Source of the DNA: Heterohyrax brucei
Lineage: Eukaryota > Chordata > Mammalia > Hyracoidea > Procaviidae
Assembly: GCA_028571685.1 (NCBI GenBank)
Contig: CM053146.1
Span: 114,117,431 to 114,181,430, forward strand
DNA: 64,000 nucleotides
Direction: 5' to 3'
Position 1 is the first letter of the stretch. Each line of letters starts with the position of its first letter. The position numbers and the translations under genes were made by a program. The notes under the pieces are model-generated. The model saw only the letters and a list, made by a program, of their open reading frames with translations, did not search any database and was not told where the DNA came from. Positions 10,477-22,701 of the stretch are shown piece by piece.

Positions 10477-11260
10477 GTTGTTGTTTGGTGCTGTTGAGTT
10501 GGTTCTGACTCAGTGACCCTGTTTGTAGGAGAACAAAACGCTGCCCAGTTCTGCACCATCCTCACAATCGTTTTTATGTTTGAGCCCATTGTTAATCCAT
10601 TTTGTGGGTCTTCTTCTTTCTCACTGACCCTCCATTTCATCAAGTATGATGCCCTACTCCAGGGACTTATACCTCCTGATAACATGTCCCAAGTATGTGA
10701 GAAAAAGTCTCACCAACCTTGCTTCCTAGTAGCAGGCTGGCTGTGCTTCTTCCATGACAGATTTGTTGATTCATTTGTCAGTATGTGGTATATTAAATAT
10801 TCATTGCTAACACCATAATTCAAAGGCATCAATCATTTTATAATTTTCCTTATTCGTTGTCCAGCTTTCACATACTTATGAAATGATTGAAAATACCATG
10901 GCTTGGGTGAGGCATGCCTTAGTCTTCAAAGTGATATCTTTTTTTTTCAACATCTTACAGAGGTCTTTTGCAGCAGATTTTGATTTCTTGACTGATACTC
11001 CATGGATGTTGATTGTGGATCCAAGTAAAATAAATACTTGAAAACCTTGGTCTTGTTTGTGTTTATCATGATGTTACTTATTGGTCCAGTTTTGTTTTCT
11101 TGATGTTGAGGTATAGTACTGAAGACTGTGGTCTTTGACCTTCGTCAGTGAGTGTTTCACATCCTCTTCATTTTCAGCAAGCAGGGTTTTGTCACCTGCA
11201 TAACACATGTCGTTAGTCTTGCTGCAAACCTGATGTCTCATTCTCCTTCATATACGTTCA
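10477..11260 (-). mobile_element. RTE (BovB-like) LINE, 3' part, 5'-truncated
   Basis: The plus strand is the antisense of the RTE 3' end: 'gttgttgtttggtgctgttg', 'ggttctgactcagtgaccct', 'cttatacctcctgataacat', 'caccataattcaaaggcatc', 'gttgattgtggatccaagta', 'tttgtcacctgcataacaca' (the last covers the inverse of the YADD region of the reverse transcriptase). Compare the sense copies at 28300-29037 and 59440-60215. Frames are broken. The 5' truncation is typical of target-primed insertion. No clear target duplication. Confidence 0.88.
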
Positions 11261-11479
11261 TTCTTTTTATGTGTTGATAAATGCTTTGTAATTACTGTAC
11301 AGCTAAAATGTGAAATTTGAATAGGCATGGGATTTCCATTAAAAATAAATCACTGGAGAAAGGCAAAGTAGTACAAGAAATGAATTCTGGAAGAGAAGTG
11401 TAGAAAATTGAACTAGATAAGGTATAGAAGGAGTGGTAGGAGGAGTTCCCAAGTCCAACACCTACCTCTAGAGTATTTG

Positions 11480-11668
11480 CTCTTGGCCAGGTAGCGCTTA
11501 AGGGTTTTACACAGATTTACACATAAGAACTCTTGGAGATTGGTACTGTTACTACTCCCATTTCAAGGATGTTAAAACAAAGACATGAAAAGTTTAGTAA
11601 ATCTTGCCCAGGGTTCAACACAGAAAGTTGAAACCTGAAATTGAATCTAAGCAGTGTGGTTGAAGTCT
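11480..11668 (-). mobile_element. MIR SINE
   Basis: Antisense MIR, decayed: 'gcgcttaagggttttacaca', 'ttggtactgttactactccc', 'atttcaaggatgttaaaaca', 'gaaacctgaaattgaatc'. It lies head to head with a sense MIR that starts about 60 bp later. Confidence 0.75.
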
Positions 11669-11724
11669 ACAAGGGTCACAACTAGAGAAATGATGTTGGA
11701 ATTGGGCCTCCCACCCTCTAAAGT

Positions 11725-11890
11725 GCAATCCAGCTCTACTACTTACCGACTCTTTAATCTTGAATCAAGTTAAATTTATCCCTGTAACACCCCTTGTAAA
11801 GGGGTGTTATAATACGTATAGTGTAGAGATGAGAGTTTTAAGTAAGGCAATGCTTGTAAATGGTTTGGCATATAGAAAGAAGGCCTTGGT
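11725..11890 (+). mobile_element. MIR SINE containing a perfect hairpin
   Basis: Sense MIR order: 'ctctactacttaccgactc', 'tcttgaatcaagtta', 'taatacgtatagtgtag', 'aatgcttgtaaatggtttgg'. In the middle, 11785-11809 is a perfect inverted repeat (arms TAACACCCCTT, loop GTA) standing where MIR normally has the 'tctgtaaaatgggg' segment. Confidence 0.7.
11785..11809. repeat. 11-bp perfect inverted repeat, 3-nt loop
   Basis: Arms TAACACCCCTT and AAGGGGTGTTA around GTA. Not followed by a T run; no gene is near, so this is not a terminator in any functional sense. Confidence 0.9.
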
Positions 11891-11915
11891 GAAAATGGAC
11901 GTCTCTCCCTTCACT

Positions 11916-12072
11916 ACACTGGTGGTGTACTCTAAGTGCTACAGCTTCTAGCTGAAAAGTCAGCAATCCAAATCCATCAGGTGCTCCTCGGAATCCCTAC
12001 AGGGCCATTCTACCCTGTCTTATAGGGTCACTGAGTCAGAACTGACTCAATGGCAATGGTCCCCCCACTTTT
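11916..12072 (+). mobile_element. AfroSINE
   Basis: 'cactggtggtgtactctaag', B-box-like 'gtcagcaatccaaatccatc', 'aggtgctcctcggaatccct', 'cttatagggtcactgagtca' and tail 'actgactcaatggcaatgg'. Short type. Confidence 0.87.
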
Positions 12073-12857
12073 ACTTTTCTGCCCTGGGGAAGTAATGGCA
12101 GTAGCCTATAGCTCTGACTCTATCTCTCAAATGTCCCCAAGGGATGGAGATTTTGCTACAACTCCTAGAGCTCTACCCAAGTTGCTTAAACACCCCCACC
12201 CCTACTCAACTAGACAATTTCTAAGGTTTTCTCTTGCTCTATTGCTTGGGGTTTCTAAACAGTTTTATTCTTCTACATTCATGTCTACCTAGTTGCGTAT
12301 TACAGAGTGGAGGACCACCCTTATAGCAGACTGAAGGCTACTGTCCTTCCCCTTGAACGTGTACAACCCCAGTGGAATGAGGGAGTTTTCCCTAGCATCC
12401 TCAACTTCATTTTCTTAAGGGAAGATAAATGTTTACCTCTTTTTTATTTGTTTTTTCCTTTGGAGTAGTTTTTACTCCTTGGCTGTTAAGAAGGTGAGAA
12501 GACAGATTGCAGTGTCTTTATAGATTTTTTTTTTGACATATCATTCTGTCATCTCATAGAGGTCACAGGGTAAAACGTGACATCCGACTTCATAGGTTTT
12601 TCTTCCACAGCACAGGTGGGATTTGCAGATTAGTTTATGATTTTGTGAGAGCTTGAGTCAGGGTTAGTTTATGGAGAGGCCCAGTTCCCATCCTTCCTAC
12701 TTTCTGCTCCCCTCAATCCCTTAACTAGCCATGTCCCAGACTGTATTTGGCTAAGGATTTTTATACCACTGTAGAGAAACATTTAAAACTGGTATCTGAG
12801 CATCCATCTTGATAGATGCCACTTGCTTTGTTAAAGGCAGTAGAGTGTGTACCTATG
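12073..12857. other. Unassigned non-coding stretch
   Basis: No gene or confident repeat. The 80-codon frame starting in the SINE tail (12050) is chance. Confidence 0.5.
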
Positions 12858-12985
12858 GCATGCTTCTTAACATGTCATCTGAGGACCACCTGTGAAAGAA
12901 TACCCTGGGGTACTTATTAAATAAAGAGACTCTGGGCCCACCCAAATCCACTACATCAGAATCAATGTGTCATGTTTCTGGTGGT
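12858..12985 (+). mobile_element. hAT-Charlie-type fossil (MER20/MER58-like)
   Basis: 'tcatctgaggaccacctgtg', 'ggggtacttattaaataaag', 'actctgggcccacccaaatc', 'actacatcagaatca' match the layout of the small hAT-Charlie elements in mammals. The family name is uncertain. Confidence 0.5.
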
Positions 12986-13267
12986 TTAAAAATATTATTT
13001 TCATATGTTGATCAAATTTTCCTTAGATGAAAAACAGCAATACAGATTTACCACATCATTTCAACTTATTCAGATCTTGGTGTACACGTTTTCCAGGATA
13101 GTCTTCTGCTGCTGTGACTTGTCTCTGCCAGTGAGGGCCTGTTTGCCAAAGTTCCCAGTGATGTCATTGTTGAGGAGAGCTGGGAGCAGTCAATGAGGGT
13201 GCCAGAGAGACAGGAGTTAGGAAAGGTAAGGTCTGTAAGAGAGAGGTAAGGCTGGAGCTAGAATATG

Positions 13268-13426
13268 CAGTTCATTGCTGTTGAGTTAATTCTGATTCAT
13301 GGAGACACTAGATGACAGAGTAGAACTACCCTACAGAATTTCTAAGGAGCATCTGGTGAATTTGAACTGTTGACCTTTTGGTGAGCAGGTGTAGCACTTG
13401 ACCATGGTGCTGCCAGGATTTCTGTT
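13268..13426 (-). mobile_element. AfroSINE
   Basis: Antisense: 'ttcattgctgttgagttaat', 'gacagagtagaactacccta', 'gaatttctaaggagcatctg', 'gaactgttgaccttttggtg', 'ggtgtagcacttgaccatgg', 'tgctgccaggatttctg'. Nearly full length, short type. Confidence 0.88.
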
Positions 13427-13834
13427 CTTGGAGATAGATCCATGGTATTAGATGGTCTATAATCACAGGGGTTGAATTAAGGAATTTTGGGGAATAGAGG
13501 AAGGAAAGGACTTCAAATATGTGGAGGGCAAGGGAACAGGAGGCGAACCTTTGGGACTAACTAATCTCAGACCTCAAGGTGTTTAAGATCTGACTCAGTG
13601 GTCGAACTTTTGGGAATTTGTTTGGTAATTGAATATTAAAGCATTGAGTATAATGCATTATGTGGATTAAGTGTACATATTGTTTACAAGTGCAGGGTAA
13701 ATTTGAAGATAGCTAGTAAGGATATGGTAGAAGTATTGAGATTATACCTATTGCTAACTTATACATGTACTATCTTGAAAAATTCTCAAAAACCCAAGAA
13801 TATACAGTCATATATCCCAGCGTTCTATTATATG
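13427..13834. other. Unassigned non-coding stretch
   Basis: Nothing recognised; no long open frame. Confidence 0.5.
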
Positions 13835-13978
13835 TTTCCTAAACTTCACTGTATATTGGAATCACCTGGGGATATTTAAAAAAAAAAAAATAGTGATGCC
13901 TTTTTACTGTCTACAGACAATCTGATTTAATTGGTATGGGATGTGACGTTGGCATTGGAGTTTTCAAAGCTCCCTAGT
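13835..13978 (+). mobile_element. hAT-Charlie-type fossil
   Basis: 'cctaaacttcactgtatatt', 'ggaatcacctggggatattt', an A run (13880-13892), 'gacaatctgatttaattggt', then 'cattggagttttcaaagctc'. This is the common layout of small hAT-Charlie elements in mammals. Confidence 0.65.
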
Positions 13979-13984
13979 CCCTCA

Positions 13985-14105
13985 TTTTAACGTATGGTGA
14001 CATTCAGGTCTAGAGAGGTTGTACAGTTTTCCAAAGGCACATGTCTTAAAAGAAGAGGCAAGGCTAAGTAAACAGAAGTCTCCTAACTCTTAGCTTAGGG
14101 TCCAG
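13985..14105 (-). mobile_element. MIR SINE fragment
   Basis: Antisense MIR-like text: 'gtctagagaggttgtacagt', 'tccaaaggcacatgtcttaa', 'gaggcaaggctaagtaaaca'. Diverged. Confidence 0.5.
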
Positions 14106-15394
14106 GAAACCACTCCATACCTTATAAACAAAGGGAATGTAAAATAGCTCACTGTTGACACAGTTGATGCAAGAGTTGGAAAAGTAAAGGGGAGATGGTG
14201 ATGTATCTACATCATACCTTGACTGGAGAGACGTGCTGGTAATGTTACTGGATTCCAGAAGCTGGAGCAGTCCTGGAGGGAGACAAAACTGTAGAGGGAG
14301 CTGGAGATGTCACTTGAAGCAGAGGATGAGAAGGAGAAATATCCTTACTTCCTTTCTCTCTCTAGTTTTTATTTTTACCAATATTTTCTAATGACCAAAC
14401 TAGTTGGGAAATGCATTTGCATCCTAACCCAAGGAGGAAATAGGCCTGAGGTTAAACCAACAACTTCCCAGCACTGTAGTGTAATGTACTGAGGTCATGT
14501 GTTTGGAACAGAACCGTCTTATGAGTTTGGGTGATGTTCTCATGGGAATAGAAACTATGTTATGGGTGGGTGAGTGAACAATTAAAAAAAAAATTAAACA
14601 GGGTCACTTCTGATATCCATTTCGTAAGTGGTAGGATTGAAGGACTTTTAGACTTTTTTAATATACTAGGAAAAAAAACCCAAACAACAAAAAAAACCCA
14701 CAAAACAAACTTGTTGTTGTCAAGTTGATTCTAATTTATAGCTTTAAAATAGATTATGCACATTTTAGTTAAAATCCTTTCTTTCTGTGACAGTTCAGGT
14801 TTGTATCTTTTACTCACTCAATGTAATCACCTTTTTATAGCCTTTATAAAGTATATAGGTTAAAATGTATGCATATTGGCATTTCTATTGCTCTCAATGG
14901 TAAGCATTTATCCTTTTGAAGACAAGTTACTTTGATGATCCCATGTATGTATATGAGATGAGAGCCCTGCTTTTGACTGTATCATTTCAAGGCATTTTTA
15001 AAGAAAAATGACATTACAGTACAGCACATTTTATTTGTTATGCCTGATGGGCCAAGTACTTTGTACCCAGTGGAGCTGAGCCTTGCCCCCCTGCTGTTAT
15101 AACTGCAGCTCCCCTATAGAGCACAGTGTTCTTTAGACTTGGATAATGAGTCTCATGTCATAAAGGGAGCTTTATTAAAATAAATACAGTACCATATTTT
15201 CTTTTAATGGTACTCTGATTAATTTCATCATAAATGCATACCTGACACTCTTTTAATCAATAGCTGTAGCAGAGGGGTGTTAGCTAGTGATCCTGAGGCC
15301 TCAGGGGTGTTTTCAGCAGCGTACTCCTACCCTGAGACCAGTATTAGTGTTTAGCATTTCTATAGATCCTGTCTAAAGAGGTTTGTCTGTTTTA
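14106..15394. other. Unassigned non-coding stretch
   Basis: No gene. An A-rich run (14671-14709) followed by 'cttgttgttgtcaagttgat' looks like a scrap of antisense AfroSINE or RTE tail (about 14700-14742); too short to call. Confidence 0.45.
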
Positions 15395-15550
15395 ACCTGT
15401 CACCCTGAACTGCTGGGAGAGTAATTAAATACTAATGCTTGCCCCTGTTTGGAGGATGAGGCTACTTAAATACTAAGAGATTAAATGCTGCCCCAAGGCT
15501 ATCAGCAAGGAAGCTGTAGAGGCAAGGTTAGCTTTGGCTCTTAATTTCCA
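15395..15550 (-). mobile_element. MIR-like fragment
   Basis: Weak antisense MIR order: 'ggaggatgaggctacttaa', 'gagattaaatgctgccccaa', 'ctgtagaggcaaggttagc'. Confidence 0.45.
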
Positions 15551-17434
15551 GCCTTTTGCTTAAATTGCTAGCTACAGATCCTGGTAATGTCTTCTGACTT
15601 TATTTCTCGTCAGAATTAATCTGCGGTTAATGATAGCCTTCACAATCAAAAAGAACATGTAAGTCTGGTATTTATGACTGCCATAAATCTACTGTTTCCC
15701 AGTAAATCCACAGGGATGGTTTGCCAAGAGACAACTCCTAGTACATCTATTACACTTTAGTTAATTGGACTGTTTTTAGTGTTTAAGAGACTTTATATTT
15801 TAACATAGCACATGAATAATTAATCATAAATATTAAATATAATAAATCTCAAGCTTCAAGCATTTTGTACCATTTCAAAACACATGTGACTGAGCTGATG
15901 GAAATGATAAATTATGATGATTATTTTACCTCTAATGTCTATACATAATGGAGAAAATGTGGCATGAAGAATGTAATAATTTTCTTCTGAGGTATACAGT
16001 GGTGCTGGATAATGGCACAAAACCAGCTTCTCTAGATTATATAAATACAATATAATAAAGAAAACATTTCAAGAGATTATTGCATGTGTATAAAATTGTG
16101 TATATTGTTTTTTTTTTTTGAACACTGAAAGATCTGCCAGTGGCATTATAGAAGATATGCCAGTAAGAGAGAGAAGACATGACTTATGTGGAAAAGCCAG
16201 ACAGCTCATTGTAAGAGAGATGTTTATAGGATAAATCTTATCTTTTACAGTACATAAGGAAGACAAAAAGCTATTTTATGATCGTTAATTCTGCTCAGAT
16301 TGCTGCATTATTTAAAACTGAGTGAATCTTTTACAAAAAAATTAATTTTCTATTTCCTATCTTCCTTAATTACTTTTGGGGGCATTTTATTCGTTTTAGG
16401 CAATGAATTGTCCACAGACAAATGGAATTGTTGACAGACATTTTCACTTTGAAGCTCTTGCATAATTGAAATGTGAAGATACTTGGATTACTTTATGAGG
16501 GTATTTAAATATAAGAAGTAGCTTTTTATGTTTTAGATTGAAAGCAGAGAAAGCCACTTCACAGATTTTTAAACTCATTTGGTGAAGCCCTGAATTACTA
16601 AAATTAAGTTCATTCAGCTCAAATATAATCACTCGTTTTCTGTTTTGCAGTGAGGGAGAAGAGCAGGCCTTAGGCTATCTGGATTGTTTTATCATTTGCT
16701 GCTGTGCTTTCTGCAATACTCTGAGGGAGGGTATACTGTGGTATTGATTCAACATGAAAAACAAACACTCTCACAAGTCATGGGATCTGACTTTAGAGCC
16801 CCAATCCAGTTGCTTCTCATGTTGCTGTAGAGACTGACTTTTAGTGAATTGAACGTAGACTTAAATCATGTCAGATTTACAATTTCTTCATGCAGAACTA
16901 GCTAAACAATATGTGTGAGTTACAGGGAACCTATTTATTATACGTATAATGAGGTAGAGTTGGCCTATAATAATACAATGGTGTTTTAATATTGAGGATG
17001 CTGAAACTCCTGGAGTGAACATATGACCTGTGTATTTAATTCAAGCAATGAATCATAAGAACTCATCTTAAGGGAGGGCTTCACCATCACTTAGTGCTGA
17101 GTTTTTACTTTGGTTCCTGCAAACAACTTTCATCCCCCGGTATTTGAAATGCAAATATTTCCACTGGGGCTTTAGGTTTCTTTTGTGATTTCCAAAGGAA
17201 CTACATCATTATATTTGGTAATTTCATTTACTTTGCATAATTTTTCTGAATCTTTATTTTTTAAATTAAATCTTATTCTATAATATTTCAGTGAAAAGGT
17301 GTTTTTTTTTACATCTGGAGTGCATCACTTAGAATGGTTTCATGTTTGCTTTGGAAATATATGTAAATTTAAAGAAAAATTCTATTCCCTTTTCTCCCAA
17401 ATGAACAACTGACCCTGGAGGAAGTTTTTCCCCC
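15551..17434. other. Repeat-poor block, possible conserved non-coding DNA
   Basis: I recognise no interspersed repeat and no gene over almost 1.9 kb, unusual in this repeat-laden window. The text is AT-rich and not low-complexity. Several short minus-strand frames (15856-16632) have no family features. Repeat-free blocks of this sort are where conserved regulatory DNA is often found, but that cannot be judged from one genome. Confidence 0.4.
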
Positions 17435-17520
17435 TAGAATCATAGCATTCAAAATTGGAAATTATCTAGTTCAGTTCCTCCTTTATGTAGGAGTCTTCTT
17501 TAAGTTCTTGTTTTAGAGAA
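17435..17520. mobile_element. Possible ancient mammalian repeat fragment
   Basis: 'gaatcatagcattcaaaatt' then 'ggaaattatctagttcagtt' and 'cctcctttatg' resemble an ancient mammalian repeat ('…ctggaagggaccttagagatcat…'). Family uncertain. Confidence 0.35.
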
Positions 17521-18883
17521 CATGGAGAGGGCTGAGGCATTTGTGCTTCAATTTAAAAATCCCGTATTTCCCAACATCCCTCCCCATGGTTTCCTGATGG
17601 CTCACAGCCTTGGTTTTCTCTCCTCAAACTCTCTTGCTAAGATGCCACATTTTAAAAAAGTTGATAGATGTGATGAAATTATTAATATATCAAGATCAGA
17701 TAAGTTTTTATAGAGCTTTAGTGGTGTGCTTAGGGGAGACCCATGTGAGTGAGACCCATAAAAGCCTAGGACAGGTGTTTCTGCTCTCTGCCCTCGAAGA
17801 GCTGCATATAGTTGGGATGACATCATGTGCTCATGTAGTGTAATGGGAGGAGAGCATAGGAGATTATGACATTAGCTGAAAAAACGTGGTACAAAATAAG
17901 TTATGTGAACAAAGTGTTTAAGCAGTGTTCATGGATATGGATGGGGCAGAGCCAGGCCTTCACAAATAGATGAGAAGCAGAGGCATTGATGTGGGAAAAT
18001 ATGGCTCAGAGTAGATTTTCAAGGAGTCTGATCAGGTTATATATTTGTACTGGAAGGTAATAGTTATGAAGTGGATACATCAAGTAGAACTAAATAAGCA
18101 AGAAGGCTTCAAATGCCACTGTGCTGACTTTGAACTTGGTGTAAAAGTTGCTGGCAGCCCGTGTAGGCTTTTCTAGCACTGGTGTGACCAAATGAAGGCA
18201 ATCCTTATATCAGTATTAATTTCTTTGGATTGTTTAGAACACCCGACAATGGGAAAAGAATAGAATTCTTGAAGACCAGATGTAGCTATTTCTCAGTGTT
18301 GTTAGGCACTGAGTATATGTTTGATGAATCCAAAGAGATCTAGCTTAGGATTGAGCTAAATTTTGAAGTAGGAGTAGTCAGCAAAGGGAAAGCATGACAA
18401 ATGGGGTGGAGAAGGGTGTTTCAGAGAGTGTGCTTAATCTCTGTTGGGTCCTGTTATGCAGTCACTGTCCTGCACAGGACTTCAGTCATTCATACCCTTG
18501 GCCGTTTCTCATACATGGGACCATGGTTGGGGTAGGACAGAGAACAGGGATTAAACAGGAACCCTTCAAGTCGGGTATACATAGGGCAACCATTTAACTG
18601 GTTATTCTGAGTGGGACACTTTTCTAAGTAAAAGGGGTCCTATTTATAATTATGCCTGCCCCACAGGTGTAAAGTGCGAGTGTCTTAGGTAAACAGTAAT
18701 GTGTGTTTGCCTTAGGCAGAGACAGCTTCCTTCTGCTGCAGTCACACCATCATCATAGCAAGGCTGCCTGTGGCTCAGAGTTGGCACAGAAATTGCTTTT
18801 GCTTCCTCCCACGGTGGGGTTGCTGCTCGGGATTGGTCCTGGACCTACTTCCCCAGAGTACCCTCTTTAGAGAGCAGTGAGTC
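17521..18883. other. Unassigned stretch with possible old LINE/DNA repeat
   Basis: 17760-18240 faintly follows a common old mammalian repeat ('ctctgccctcgaagagctgc', 'gaggcattgatgtggg', 'gaacttggtgtaaaag', 'gactggtgtgacc'-like order), family unknown to me. The overlapping open frames at 17522-17843 run on both strands and look like chance. Confidence 0.4.
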
Positions 18884-19036
18884 TGTGATGGGTAAATGCT
18901 ACAGCTGCTAACCAAATAGTAACCAGTTCAAATCCACCAGGTGCTCCTTGGAAACTCTGTAGGGCAGTTCTGCTCAGTCTATAGAGTTGCTGTGAGTTGG
19001 AATTGATAGAATGGCAGTGGGTTTGTTTGGGTGAAC
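18884..19036 (+). mobile_element. AfroSINE
   Basis: 'gtgatgggtaaatgctacag', 'ctgctaaccaaatagtaacc', B-box-like 'agttcaaatccacc', 'aggtgctccttggaaactct', 'gttgctgtgagttggaattg', tail 'ggcagtgggtttgtttggg'. Short type with a typical GTTTG-rich tail. Confidence 0.9.
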
Positions 19037-19234
19037 CAGCCTGTGGCTGGGTGTAGAGCTAAATGCCCTCTCTTTGCATAGGAGCGGCAGCAGTGTTCTG
19101 GCTAGGTGGTGGGTGGAGTGGGATGCTTTGTGGGCAGCAAGCCCAGTGTAGTCCCTAGTTTCAACAGTAAAGAATGGGCCTAGATGAGGTGGAAGAGGAG
19201 TTGCGGTGGGTTGGGATAGGCTGGAGAAGAGCTT

Positions 19235-19402
19235 GCTTTTACAGAGCTAGAGCCCTGGTTTCTAGTCTGCTCTGACTGCAGTCTTGAGCAAGTCTTTCCC
19301 AAACCTCTCTGTCTTATTTCTGATGTATAAAATGGAAAGGATAATACTTGTTTCTCTGCCTGGAGGTGACTGGGAAGGCTATATGAGGAAATGTTGTTGA
19401 GA
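19235..19402 (+). mobile_element. MIR-family SINE
   Basis: 'gagccctggtttctagtctg', 'cagtcttgagcaagtctttc', 'ctctctgtcttatttctgat', 'gtataaaatggaaaggataa': sense MIR order, diverged. Confidence 0.6.
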
Positions 19403-21300
19403 ATGCTGTGCATATGGAGGCTTTATTTATGGACTCTCTCCCTGATTGTTGTTGACATGAGTGGTGTTGTTAACAGTCCAGCACTAAGAGCCCTTGTCCT
19501 GCTCTTTCCTGGTGGTGAGGTTGGTGAGCTTCAGACTTCCATGGCTGGCAGCTGGGACAAAGGGTCTGGGAACTTGCCAAGAGGGGCCTCTTTGTCTTGT
19601 GGCTGTTTTAGCAGCAGGAGAAGAAGACATTGCTTGTGACAGGAAGAAGAATAAAGCTGTCTCCAGGACAATGTAACTTACAGCTAACCAGAACTTCCTT
19701 TTAGAAGGACAGTGACACAGCCATTCTAACAAACTGTCACAGTAGTACATGCCTACGTGTGTTGTGATACCTCTAATTAAAGTAGAAATAGTCAAAATAT
19801 CCGACCTTTAGTTCTTAGTAAGGTCTGAATCCCCATTCTTTAGCAGTAAAACTGAGGACTGAATGACAAGAACAAGAATTAAAAGGCGTCATCAAGTTAT
19901 ATATGTAGGGTAGAACTGAGTTTTGTTTTAATAATAGGCAGTGAGCCACCTTCTGTTAAAATGTTTGTCTTCAGCATTTTGTAATAAATTTATCTCTAGG
20001 TTTGATTCAGTAATTTAAAAGGAAAGAAGATAATTTTAATAATGAGCACAGGTTGATTCCTCAGTCTTTTGTAGTAAAATGAATGTTGTAATTACTGTGT
20101 ATTAATCCTGGTAAACTAGGTTCCTTTTAATTTTTAAAACTAAAAAAGTACTACTTCTTAGTAGGCACACACAATTTATCCTGGCAAGTAAAGTAATTCT
20201 AAGTGTGCATGTATACATTTATTATGAAGCCATTTTTCAGAATGCTCCAAATGGATGGAAAAGGAAGCTGATTGTCTTTTATTGGGTGGCTGACAGAATG
20301 TTTATTAATGGCCGTGGATTTGAAATGAGCATCTTACTAAATAGAAGCCTTGGGCCAACCTTTGACCCTTTTGTCTTAAAGGTTTGAGAACAGATAATAT
20401 GAAAGAATACCAGCTTTTTTCCAGATGGCTGCCTGCCTGATGTTCCTTTATGTTTAGCTGTCATTCAAATATGAATGCCCCATGATTATAAGTGTCTCTT
20501 TCTCTTTTCTGGACTGAAATGAAACCTTTTATGCATTGTGTTTTAAAACAGATTAACTGTTTGGCTCATCAGTAGGGAAATTAGAACAATAGCTGCCAAC
20601 TCAATGGTATAGTAAAAGAATGTCCTTTGAGGATAAGGGGCTAAGGTTCATAAGCAAATGGTGTGTCCAAGTGTCAGGCTTTGGAAGAATCGGTGAATTA
20701 TGTATGTAAAAAAAACTCCTGCATTTTAATTTTATAACTGTATTTGGTTTGGAGTAATATTGTCCTTTATAAATGTGCAGGATTTGGATGAAATTTCTTA
20801 AAACTTTTATATACTTTTTAGTGAGTATATTGTTAATTTCTTACAGAATGGTTTTTCCAAAAAGATTTAAAGATGATGTGTATGTGTAGTTAAAAATGGT
20901 TTATCCTGTAAGCATACTACAGAATTATTCTGTTTTTCTATCTTTTAGTGTACTAGCATTATCTTTAAAAAAATGTGTATTTCATAAGGTACCAGTAATG
21001 GATAATTTCAGTGTCATTTATCTACAAGTATTAACAGTTTTGTGATCTGAAATGCAAGTGAAGGTGGACAATAATTATTTAGGTATGGTTGCAGTGCAGA
21101 CTTGCCTGGTGACCCTTCTGTGACCTCTGCAGGCAAAGCAATGTAGAGAGATGACTGGTGACCAAGGGTCTGAGGGGCCAATGACATCTGTTTCAGGAAG
21201 CTAGAGTACCTCGCAAAATGCTGGGCTGACTCCTGTCCTCTGCAATGAATGACAGGTTGGCTATCCTTTTTCTCTCCACATTCATGGAACAAGTTAAATG
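19403..21300. other. Repeat-poor block, possible conserved non-coding DNA
   Basis: No gene or confident repeat. The part around 20190-20500 is varied in composition, neither low-complexity nor repeat-like. It carries short overlapping frames on both strands (20205-20387 plus, 20279-20464 minus), which is what a non-coding block often shows. Frames at 19484-19795 and 21014-21319 have no recognisable domains. Confidence 0.4.
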
Positions 21301-22689
21301 CAATATTCTTCACCAACACAACAATTTGAAGGTGCCATTTCTTCAGTCTTCTTTATTCATCATTCAGCTTTCACGTGCATAGGTTACGGTTCAAATTACC
21401 CTGGCTTGGGTCAGGCATACTGTAGTCTTCAAAGTGCCATCTTTCCTTTAAAAGTCTTTAAAGAGGTCTTTTGCATCACATTTACCCAGTGCAATGTATC
21501 TTTTGATGTCTTGCCTGCTGCCTGCCATGGGTGTTGATTGTAGATCCAAATAAAATGAAATCCCTGACTTCAATCTTTTCTCCATTTGTCATGATGTTGC
21601 TATTGGTTCAGTTGTGAGAATTTTTGTTTTATGTAGGGGTACACACCATACTGAAGGCTGTGGTCTTCGATCTTTATTAGTATGTGTTTGAAGTCCTCTT
21701 CACCTTTAGCAAGGAAGGTTGTGTCAGCTGAGTGTTATAGGTTGTTAATGAGTCTTCCTGCAATCCTGATGCCATGTTCTTCTTCATGTAGTCCAGCCTT
21801 TTGGATTATTTGCTCAGCATAATGATTGAATGATGGTGTAAGTATACAACTCTGACACACAACTTTCCTGACTTAAAATCACGGAGTATCCCCTTGTTCT
21901 GTCCAAACAGCTGCCTCTTAATCTATTTACAGATTCCTCATAAGCACAACTAAGAGTTCTGGAATTCCCATTCTTTGCAGTGTTATTTGTAATTTATTAT
22001 GATACACACAATTGAATGCCTTTGTATAGTAGGGAAAACAAAGGTAAACTTCCTTTTGATTTTCTCTGTTTTCAGTCATTTTCCATCTTATGTCAGCAAT
22101 CATATCCCTGGTTCTACATCTTCCTCTGAATCTGGCTTGAATTTCTGACAGCTTCCTCTTGATATACTGCTATAGCCACTTTTGAATGATCTTTAGTAAA
22201 ATTTTACTTGTGTATGATATTATTGATATTGTTCAATTATTTCCATATTTGGTTGGGTCACTTTTCTTAGAAATAGGAATAAATATAGATTACTTCCAGT
22301 TGATTGACCATGTAGCTAGTTATCTTCCCAATTTTTTGAGTATTTACAGTGGTGCATCTGTTTGTTGAAACAACTCAGTGGGTATTCCATGAATTCCTGG
22401 AGTTCTGTTTTTTGCCGTTGCCTTCAGTGCAACTTGGACTTCTTCCTTCAGTACCATAGGTTCCTGATCAGATGCTCCCTCTTGAAATGGTTGAACACTG
22501 ACCAGTTCTTTTTGGACTAGTGATACAGTATATTCTTTCCATCTTCTTATGATGTTTCCTGCATCATTTAGTATTTTCCCCATAGAATCCTTTGCTTCTG
22601 CACCTCAGTCTTGAATTTTTTTCCTCCAGTTCTTTCAGCTTGAGAAAAGCAGAATGTGTTCTTCCTTTCTGGTTTTCTATCTGCAGCTC

Positions 22690-22701
22690 TTTGCACATTT
22701 C
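22690..22701. repeat. Target-site duplication of the L1, left copy
   Basis: TTTGCACATTTC, repeated exactly at 26357-26368 on the other side of the L1. Confidence 0.85.

Noticed and set aside
14700-14742. Fifth micro-insertion of SINE tail
   Set aside because: The tail type differs (caagttgattct…) and no flanking duplication could be found.
20205-20464. Opposite-strand 60-codon frames as a conserved exon
   Set aside because: No splice-site pair, no recognised protein and equal openness on both strands.
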